A stretch of 19,643 bases of DNA from assembly GCA_046154545.1 (NCBI GenBank), contig JBJXGC010000135.1:1-19643 (forward strand), in the 5' to 3' direction. A program made the position numbers and the translations under genes. Origin of the DNA: JBJXGC01 sp046154545. GTDB taxonomy: Bacteria > Chloroflexota > Dehalococcoidia > Tepidiformales > Tepidiformaceae. Position 1 is the stretch's first letter, and every line of letters starts with the position of its first letter. Below the pieces are notes generated by a model. It ran no database searches. It was given only the letters and a program-made list of their open reading frames with translations, and had not been told where the DNA came from. Positions 14,097-19,643 of the stretch are shown here, one piece after another.

Positions 14097-14879
14097 ATGA
14101 CCAGCCCCTGGGACCCCAATCAGTACCACCGCTTCCGTGACGAACGGGCCCAACCATTTCACGACCTGCTGGACCTCTGCCAGCCGATCCCGGGTGGGCG
14201 GGCGGTCGATCTTGGCTGTGGCACGGGCGAGCTGACGCGCCTGATGCACGACCACCTCAGTCCCGCCGAGACGGTGGGTATCGATTCGTCCGCCACGATG
14301 CTTGCCGAAGCCGCGGCACATGCTGGCGCTGGCCTCCGCTTCGAGCAGCACGACATCGCCAGCTTTGCGGACGCGGCCGGCTTCGACCTCGTGTACTCGA
14401 ACGCCGCTCTCCAGTGGGTGGACGACCACCCGGCACTCATCCCCCGGCTCGCGGCGCTCGTCCGCCCTGGTGGCCAGTTCGCCTTCCAGGTGCCGGCGAA
14501 CCACGACCACGTCTCCCACCGGCTCGCCCACGAGATCGCGGCGGAAGAGCCGTTTGCGGCGGCCCTGGGCGGGTACGTGCGCGGCGTCCCCGTCATGCTG
14601 CCCGAGTGGTACGCGGCTGCGCTGGACCGGCTCGGCTTCGCCCCGCAACGCGTCCTCCTCGAGGTGTACGGCCACCACCTGGAAGGACCCGAAGGCGTCA
14701 TCGAATGGGTGAAAGGGACGCTCCTGACCGACTACAAGCGGCGGCTGCCGGGCCCGCTCTACGAAGATTATCTCGCGCGCTATCGGGAACGGCTGCTCGC
14801 ACGGCTCGATGGTGCGAGGCCGTACTTCTACCCCTTCAAGCGCATCCTCGCCTGGGGGCGCAAGGGCGGCGGCACGTAG
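14097..14879 (+). CDS. tam: Trans-aconitate 2-methyltransferase
   Basis: The 260-residue protein is a class I SAM methyltransferase with the features of Tam. It has an N-terminal WDPNQYHRFRDERAQPFHDLL, motif I AVDLGCGTGELT at 36-47, VGIDSSATMLAEA, and the telling block FDLVYSNAALQWVDDHPALIPRLAALVRPGG. It continues with FQVPANHDHVSHRLAHEIA, EGVIEWVKGTLL and a C-terminal YPFKRILAWGRK. Tam methylates trans-aconitate, which forms spontaneously from cis-aconitate and inhibits aconitase, so it acts as a cytoplasmic repair enzyme. AGGGA about 7 nt before the ATG can serve as ribosome site. It begins 9 bp after the frameshifted nucleotidyltransferase gene and may share its transcript. Confidence 0.9.
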   Translation: MTSPWDPNQYHRFRDERAQPFHDLLDLCQPIPGGRAVDLGCGTGELTRLMHDHLSPAETVGIDSSATMLAEAAAHAGAGLRFEQHDIASFADAAGFDLVYSNAALQWVDDHPALIPRLAALVRPGGQFAFQVPANHDHVSHRLAHEIAAEEPFAAALGGYVRGVPVMLPEWYAAALDRLGFAPQRVLLEVYGHHLEGPEGVIEWVKGTLLTDYKRRLPGPLYEDYLARYRERLLARLDGARPYFYPFKRILAWGRKGGGT

Positions 14880-14880
14880 C

Positions 14881-14896
14881 CGCCCGGGAACGGGCG
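14881..14896 (+). terminator. Hairpin just after tam
   Basis: CGCCCG-GGAA-CGGGCG is a perfect 6-bp G+C stem with a 4-nt loop, starting 1 bp after the tam stop codon. It is followed by CCCTT and lacks a T-tract, so it would be at best a weak intrinsic terminator or a 3'-end stabiliser. Confidence 0.35.
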
Positions 14897-15033
14897 CCCT
14901 TGCCCCAGCGCCGGGGGTCGGATACCGACGAAACTCGCACCAGCGCCAGCCCGGCGCTCTCGTAAGTCGGCTGGCAAAACGGTAGAGTCTGCTGTGGAGC
15001 ACGGGCGACGTAGCCCGGCCGGGAGAGCCAACC

Positions 15034-15750
15034 ATGTTTGCTCAGCTCACGACGACTTCACTCCGGCGCATGGCCACGGTGGCCGTCACGGCGGCAACGC
15101 TGACCGTGCTGGCCGCCGGCTGGGGCACCCGGGCCGCCGCGGCGCCGGGCGTCGTCGCTGTCGGCGACACATCCAACCGGTTCACACCGAACAGCATCCC
15201 GGTCCTCATCGGCGAGCGAGTGACCTTTAACTGGTCCTCCGGCGAACATCGCATCGCCTTCGTGAACGTCGCGTCCATCGACCTCCCGATCGACTCTGCT
15301 ACCCGGACGGGGACCACCATCGCCTTCGTCCAGCGCGGTTCCTATTTCTACTACTGCACGATTCACGCGACCGCCGACCTGGCGACGGCCGCCCACGTGC
15401 AGGCGAACGACGCCATGGTCGGCCGGGTTGTCGTGAACCCGCGGGTCGCTGCCCCGCCCCTCACCGTAGCCACGCCCACGCGTGTCCCGGTCAGCACCGT
15501 CGCGCCCGTGGTGCTGACACCGCCCGCCGCCACGCCGGTGCAGACGCCGGCCGCGCCAACCAGCCAACCGCCGGCCCCGGTCGTGGTCGCGTCGCCAACA
15601 CCCGTTGTGATCGCGCCGTTGCCTCCCGCGACCGGGAGCGGCTGGGGTGCGCAAAGGGGGCCGGCGGGCTTCGCGATGTTCCTGGGCCTGGGTGGTCTGG
15701 CCATCGTCGGCGCGACCCTTTGGGCTACACACCGCCGCGCCGGACGCTGA
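15034..15750 (+). CDS. Secreted cupredoxin-like protein with Pro/Thr stalk and C-terminal anchor
   Basis: The 238-residue protein has a signal peptide (residues 1-37, cleavage likely after RAAAA). A cupredoxin domain follows (about 39-134) with the pattern FTPNSIPVLIGERVTFNW, H72 in GEHR, C108 and H111 in YFYYCTIH, and M128 in AMVGRVVV. These four are the ligands of a type 1 copper site, though H111 to M128 is longer than usual. Residues 138-200 are a Pro/Thr/Val/Ala stalk. PLPPATGSG precedes one hydrophobic helix and a basic end (THRRAGR), an arrangement like LPXTG cell-wall sorting signals but not canonical. GGGAG lies about 8 nt before the ATG. It likely carries electrons or copper outside the membrane. 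Confidence 0.8.
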   Translation: MFAQLTTTSLRRMATVAVTAATLTVLAAGWGTRAAAAPGVVAVGDTSNRFTPNSIPVLIGERVTFNWSSGEHRIAFVNVASIDLPIDSATRTGTTIAFVQRGSYFYYCTIHATADLATAAHVQANDAMVGRVVVNPRVAAPPLTVATPTRVPVSTVAPVVLTPPAATPVQTPAAPTSQPPAPVVVASPTPVVIAPLPPATGSGWGAQRGPAGFAMFLGLGGLAIVGATLWATHRRAGR

Positions 15751-15780
15751 AATTCGCGGCGTGGATGCGATGGCGCGCCG

Positions 15781-16224
15781 TCAGCCCGCCCGGAAGCCCA
15801 CGCGGCGGTGCGAATTGTCGCAGAACGGCTTGTTCTCCGATTGGCCGCAGCGGCAGAGCGCGAAGCGCGGCCCCGCCGCCATCACGCCGCCGGCCGCATC
15901 GATGATCGCGACCTCCCCGCGCACGTAGACGGGGCCGTCCTCAACGGTCCGGATCGACGCCTCCGCGTCCGCTTCTTCGGCTGGTCCGCCGTCCAGCCGC
16001 TCATATTGGAGCGCGCCACTTGGGCAGCGGCGGACGACCTCCGCGACCTCATCCGGAGACGCGGCCTCGGGCGTGACCCACTGCCGCCGCTGGACATCGA
16101 AGACCGCCGGTAGCCCGGCCAGGCAACGGGCGGTGTGGATGCAGAGGTTCGGGTCGAACCTCACGCGGATGTCGCTGGTCTCGTATTCCTGCTTGCGTCG
16201 CGCCACGGGGGGACCGCCTTCCAT
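15781..16224 (-). CDS. Fe-S protein: divergent ferredoxin domain fused to CDGSH domain
   Basis: The 147-residue protein has two iron-sulfur modules. Residues 19-78 (VRFDPNLCIHTARCLAGLPA to CPSGALQYERLDGG, with C28, C34 and C67) match the divergent mono-cluster ferredoxin domain. Residues 124-139, CRCGQSENKPFCDNSH, are a CDGSH-type 2Fe-2S motif with three cysteines and H139; the usual DG is DN here. CDGSH proteins carry a redox-active, labile 2Fe-2S cluster in electron transfer or Fe-S sensing. The ATG at 16224 has no clear ribosome site. The in-frame GTG at 16206 has GGAAGG upstream and may be the true start. It follows the selenoprotein gene by 25 bp on the same strand, a probable redox operon. 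Confidence 0.9.
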   Translation of the reverse strand: MEGGPPVARRKQEYETSDIRVRFDPNLCIHTARCLAGLPAVFDVQRRQWVTPEAASPDEVAEVVRRCPSGALQYERLDGGPAEEADAEASIRTVEDGPVYVRGEVAIIDAAGGVMAAGPRFALCRCGQSENKPFCDNSHRRVGFRAG

Positions 16225-16249
16225 CGGGTATGGCGGGCAGCGTAGCAGC

Positions 16250-17356
16250 TCAGCCCTGCGGAATGTCGGGGACGGCCGCGTAGTATTTGCCGGCGCCGAG
16301 GGCGTCCACGGCGTTCCAGAATTCCGGACCGCCGGCCTTCAGTTCGTGCTCCAAGTTCCAGGCCTGGCGCTTGAACGCCCAGCTCTCTGGCCGAAGACGC
16401 CTCGCCTCGTCCAGGTACCGCTCGCCCGCCGCCGTCTCGCCCGAGCGGTAGAGGTGCTCGCCCAGCCGGAAATTCAGGTGGGCGAGGGCGACCGTGTCCG
16501 TGTAGGGCTCCAGGCGCGCCCTCACTTCATCTTCGGAGAGCGCGAACCGCGATGCCTCGCCGTTCCTCGCCCAGTCGCGAAGCGCGTCCAGGTAGCCGCG
16601 GCGGGCGCCCTGCAGCTCTGCCAGGGCTTCCGGCGGGATGCTGAAGTTCGTCCGGTCCATCGCCCTGAACGCATCGCTCGAACCCGCCGGCTCCGGTGGG
16701 CGGACGATCCGCCCGTCTTCGTTGATCCACGTCGCGATCGGCACGTTCACCATGCCGTACAGCTCCGCGACCACATGGTGCTCGTCGATCAGGGAGGGAT
16801 AGGTCGGCTTCGCCGCTTCGATCCAGGGCCGCGCGGCTTCGGGGCCGCGGCTATCGAAGGCGACCGTGATCGGGAGGAAGTTCGTGTCCGCCAGTTCGGT
16901 GTAGAGGCCCTGCCACACGGGCAGGTCCATCCGGCAGCCTCACCAGGAGGCCCACGAGGCGAGGAAGACCTTCCGGCCGCGGTAGTCCGAGAGCGAGTGC
17001 ATGCGGCCATCGAGGTCCGGGAGGGTGAAGTCGGGGGCCTGGAGCGAGCGGAGGGCTGAGCTGCGCGTTTCGGCGCCCTCACCGATCGCCCAGGTGCCCG
17101 TCGGCGCGTCGTGCAGCACCGGCTGGCCGAGGTAGCGGGCGAATCCGGCGAGGTTGAAACGGCCGCCGTCCACGAACTCCGCCTCCCGGCCCTGGGGGAT
17201 AGGCACGCAGCGTTCGCCCTTGCAGGCGCCCTCCGGCTTCAGCTCCCAGCCAGACGTGGCGGCCAGCTCATCCAGGGGTATCCAGAGGTTGTCGCCGGAG
17301 GCGGTCGCGGCGCTCGTAGCGGCAGCGCCCTCGCTGGTAACGATAGTCTGGGGCAT
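16250..17356 (-). CDS. Thioredoxin-fold (AhpC/TSA-TlpA-like) selenoprotein with TPR-like tail
   Basis: Read through a TGA at 16942-16940, this frame gives 368 residues. The TGA falls at residue 139 in FLASWASW-U-GCRMDLPVW, where thioredoxin-fold relatives carry the active-site cysteine, so selenocysteine is expected; C141 is the probable resolving partner. The redoxin domain (about 107-240) begins APDFTLPDLDGRMHSLSDYRG and has the cis-proline P206 in GMVNVPIATWINEDG. Residues 1-100 form a separate part with a CKGERC pair (C45, C50). The C-terminus is helical and TPR-like (AHLNFRLGEHLYRSGETAAG). The ATG at 17356 has AGGAGGG 5 nt upstream. Automatic annotation would split the gene into two ORFs. 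It is divergent from the FdhF/YdeP-type gene and upstream of the CDGSH gene. Confidence 0.85.
16909..16925 (-). promoter_or_regulatory. Predicted bacterial SECIS hairpin
   Basis: Reading the minus strand after the UGA (16942-16940), 14 nt are followed by CCTGCC-CGTGT-GGCAGG, a perfect 6-bp stem with a 5-nt loop. The loop has a G in its second position and lies 20 nt from the UGA. The published bacterial SECIS model asks for a G in the first two loop bases and a spacing of about 16-37 nt, so the element fits. It would recruit SelB to insert selenocysteine. Confidence 0.7.
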
Positions 17357-17435
17357 TGAGGCCCTCCTGCTCCCTACAGGATAGCGGCGGGTGCGGTTTC
17401 CGTCCCAAGGCCCGTCGCTTCCGCGGCCCTCGCTG

Positions 17436-17464
17436 TTGCCTCCCTGCCGCCGCTCCTCTAGCCT
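17436..17464 (+). promoter_or_regulatory. Leaderless promoter of the FdhF/YdeP-type gene
   Basis: TTGCCT (17436-17441) and TAGCCT (17459-17464) are 17 bp apart, and the ATG at 17472 comes 7 nt after the -10 box. No ribosome site lies before the ATG. The spacing repeats that of the genes at 7029 and 13543. Confidence 0.5.
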
Positions 17465-17471
17465 CCGTGCC

Positions 17472-19643
17472 ATGGCAAAGCCTCGCGTCTCGGCCGGCGG
17501 TGGACTCCCCGCGATGTGGTACGTCGTCAAGAAGGGCCGCGAGTCGGGCAGCTACCTCGGGCTCTACAAACGGCTCCGTTCGAAGAACACCTGCAAGACC
17601 TGTGCTCTTGGCATGGGGGGCCAGCAGGGCGGCATGGTCAACGAGAAAGGCCACTTTCCCGAGATCTGCAAGAAGTCCGTCCAGGCCCAGGCCGGCGACA
17701 TGGGCGCCTTCATCACCGAGGCCTACCTCCGGGCCACGCCCATCGCCAGCATGGCGTCGCTCAGTTCCCGCGAGTTCGAACGCCTCGGGCGGCTCGTCTT
17801 CCCGGTCATGGCCGGGCCGGGGGACACCCACTTCCGGCGGATCGGCTGGGATGAGGCCTACCGCCTCGCCGGCGGCGCCCTCCGCCAGGCGCCGCCGGAC
17901 GAGGTCTTCTTCTACGCCTCGGGCCGGTCGAGCAACGAAGCCGCCTTCCTCATGCAGCTCGTCGCCCGGGCCTTCGGCACGGCGAACATCCACAACTGCT
18001 CCTACTACTGCCACTCCGCCTCGGGTGTCGCCCTGGAGGCGGTCTACGGCTCGGGCACGAGTTCCGTCACCCTCGACGACCTCGCCCTGGCCGATGTCGC
18101 GGTGGTCGCGGGGGCGAACCCGGCCTCCAACCACCCTCGGCTCATCACTCAGCTCATGCAGCTCAAGCGCCGCGGCGGCAAGGTCGTCGTCATCAACCCG
18201 CTCAAGGAGCTCGGCCTCGTCCGCTTCCGCGTCCCCTCGGACGTCCGGTCGATGCTCTTCGGCTCGGAGATCGCCGACATCTACCTGCAGCCCCATGCCG
18301 GCTCCGACGCTGCCCTCTTCATGGCGCTCCTCAAATCGCTGGTCGAACGCGGCGGCATCGACCAGCCCTATCTCGACGCCCACACCGATGGCTGGCCGGC
18401 GCTCCGGTCGAGCGTCGAGGCGACTCCGTGGGACACCCTGGTCGAGGCCTGTGGCGTCACCCGGGCCGAGATCGAGGCCGCGGCCGCCGCCCTTGGCGCC
18501 GCCCGGCGCGGCATCCTCCTCTGGGCGATGGGCCTCACCCACCACGCGAACGGCGTCGACAACATCCTCGCCCTCTCGAACCTCGCCCTTGCGCGGGGCT
18601 GGCTCGGGCGCCCGGGCTCGGGCCTGTTGCCGATTCGTGGCCACTCGAACGTCCAGGGCGTCGGCTCCGTGGGCGTCGCGCCAAAGCTGAAGGCCTCCTT
18701 CGCCGAGAGGCTGGACGAGCTCTACGGCATCAGCGCCCCGAAAGACGCCGGCCAGCACACCTACGCTTCGATGGAGGCGGCCGCTGCCGGGCGCATCCAG
18801 GCCGCCTTCCTCATGGGCGGGAACCTCTTCTCCAGCAACCCCGACCGTGACTGGGCCGCGAACGCGCTCCGCAGCATCCCCGTCTCCGTTTCGGTCACGA
18901 CCAAGCTGAACGAGGGCCATGTCCACGGCCGCGGCCAGACCGCGCTCATCCTCCCCGCCCTCGCCCGCGACGAGGAGGCCGAGGCCACGACCCAGGAGTC
19001 GATGTTCAACTTCGTCCGCCTCTCAGAGGGCGGCGAACCGGCCGTCAACGGCCAGATGCGCTCTGAGGTCGAGATCATCGCCGCCATCGCCCAGCGCATC
19101 CTCCCGCCCGGCCGCTTCGACTGGGCGGCGCTTCGCTCGCACCACCACCTGCGCGAGATGATCAGCCAGGCCGTCCCCGGCTACGGCCCGATCGCCGCCA
19201 TCGACAGCACGGGCGGCGAGTTCCACGTCGGCGGCCGCACCTTCCACAAGCCCGAGTTCGCGACACCCTCCGGCCGGGCCCAGTTCCACGTCACGCCGCT
19301 GCCGGAGTTCGCGCCCGGGCCCGGGGAGTTCCGGCTGATGACGATCCGCTCGGAGGGCCAGTTCAACACCGTGGTTTACGACGAAGAGGACCTCTATCGC
19401 GGCAACAAGCGCCGCGACGTCGTCATGATGGCCGCAGCCGACGCCCGCCGCCTCGGGCTGGCCGAAGGGGTTGCGGTCTCGGTGGCCTCGGACACCGGCC
19501 GGATGACGGTCCGCGTCGCGATCACGGACATCCGGGCCAGCAACGTCGCCATGTACTATCCGGAGGCGAACATCCTCGTGCCGCGGAAGCTCGACGAGCG
19601 CTCGAAGACGCCCGCCTTTAAGAGCGTGGCCGTCCGCATCGAG
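17472..19643 (+). CDS. FdhF/YdeP-family molybdopterin oxidoreductase (partial)
   Basis: The reading frame is open for 724 codons from the ATG to the end of the window. It encodes the alpha subunit of a bis-MGD molybdopterin oxidoreductase of the formate dehydrogenase H/YdeP branch. In NCSYYCHSASGVAL, C180 occupies the place of the metal-ligating selenocysteine of FdhF, so this enzyme is a cysteine form. GANPASNHPRL, MGLTHHANGVDNILALSNLAL, LPIRGHSNVQGV and the C-terminal FRLMTIRSEGQFNTVVYDEEDLYRG are family blocks. C41, C44 and C66 near the N-terminus could hold a cluster but lack the usual ferredoxin-like spacing. YdeP-type enzymes have no firmly known substrate. It shares a 115-bp divergent spacer with the selenoprotein gene. 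Confidence 0.93.
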   Translation, partial: MAKPRVSAGGGLPAMWYVVKKGRESGSYLGLYKRLRSKNTCKTCALGMGGQQGGMVNEKGHFPEICKKSVQAQAGDMGAFITEAYLRATPIASMASLSSREFERLGRLVFPVMAGPGDTHFRRIGWDEAYRLAGGALRQAPPDEVFFYASGRSSNEAAFLMQLVARAFGTANIHNCSYYCHSASGVALEAVYGSGTSSVTLDDLALADVAVVAGANPASNHPRLITQLMQLKRRGGKVVVINPLKELGLVRFRVPSDVRSMLFGSEIADIYLQPHAGSDAALFMALLKSLVERGGIDQPYLDAHTDGWPALRSSVEATPWDTLVEACGVTRAEIEAAAAALGAARRGILLWAMGLTHHANGVDNILALSNLALARGWLGRPGSGLLPIRGHSNVQGVGSVGVAPKLKASFAERLDELYGISAPKDAGQHTYASMEAAAAGRIQAAFLMGGNLFSSNPDRDWAANALRSIPVSVSVTTKLNEGHVHGRGQTALILPALARDEEAEATTQESMFNFVRLSEGGEPAVNGQMRSEVEIIAAIAQRILPPGRFDWAALRSHHHLREMISQAVPGYGPIAAIDSTGGEFHVGGRTFHKPEFATPSGRAQFHVTPLPEFAPGPGEFRLMTIRSEGQFNTVVYDEEDLYRGNKRRDVVMMAAADARRLGLAEGVAVSVASDTGRMTVRVAITDIRASNVAMYYPEANILVPRKLDERSKTPAFKSVAVRIE

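Noticed and set aside
14881..14896. Strong intrinsic terminator after tam
   Set aside because: The hairpin is good, but there is no T-tract after it. It is kept only as a weak candidate.
17268..18926. 552-codon open frame on the minus strand
   Set aside because: It is antisense to the FdhF/YdeP-type gene and to the selenoprotein start. It arises from the G+C-rich third positions of the real genes, and its protein is low-complexity with no family resemblance.
1..19643. CRISPR arrays, tRNA or rRNA genes, insertion sequences, prophage or defence modules
   Set aside because: No regularly spaced repeats, cloverleaf-like sequences, transposase motifs or phage genes were found by reading both strands.

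Overview
The window is high-GC bacterial DNA, dense in genes on both strands. dnaN and recF are divergent. There is an F420-type LLM oxidoreductase, a PGGTVN-type lipid kinase, a DUF5679 zinc ribbon, several GTG and TTG starts, and several promoters whose -10 box lies 6-7 nt before the start codon (leaderless mRNA). Together these suggest a chromosomal segment of a Chloroflexota-like bacterium (Dehalococcoidia/Tepidiformia type). That placement is inference from gene content, not from a marker-gene search.

Layout. 1-162 is the tail of an unidentified gene. 153-4812 holds dnaN (-), recF (+), a PrsW-type membrane protease overlapping recF, and a diacylglycerol-kinase-like lipid kinase (-). 4863-6472 is a coupled pair: a tandem VOC-domain protein and a SAM methyltransferase. 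6477-8865 has a zinc-ribbon protein (-), a leaderless alpha/beta hydrolase (+) and an LLM-family oxidoreductase (-). 8949-9954 is a tightly coupled three-gene operon (-): two small proteins with nearly the same C4HC3 zinc-finger spacing, then a two-helix membrane protein. 9955-10278 has no convincing gene but contains inverted and direct repeats. 10279-13470 is a complete TPP-riboswitch-controlled thiamine-precursor uptake operon: riboswitch, thiamine-binding protein, then thiX, thiY and thiZ. thiZ carries an in-frame purine/pyrimidine-rich insertion. 13543-14879 has a frameshifted nucleotidyltransferase gene and tam (trans-aconitate methyltransferase). 15034-19643 is rich in redox proteins: a secreted, membrane-anchored cupredoxin, a CDGSH/ferredoxin-like Fe-S protein, a thioredoxin-fold selenoprotein, and, divergent from it, a FdhF/YdeP-type molybdopterin oxidoreductase that runs off the window.

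The two strongest findings are the selenoprotein and the zinc-finger operon. The selenoprotein has an in-frame UGA at 16940-16942 that joins two same-frame ORFs into one thioredoxin-fold protein, followed 14 nt later by a hairpin matching the bacterial SECIS model. The zinc-finger operon at 8949-9954 has ATGA overlaps at both junctions, and I cannot assign it to a known system.
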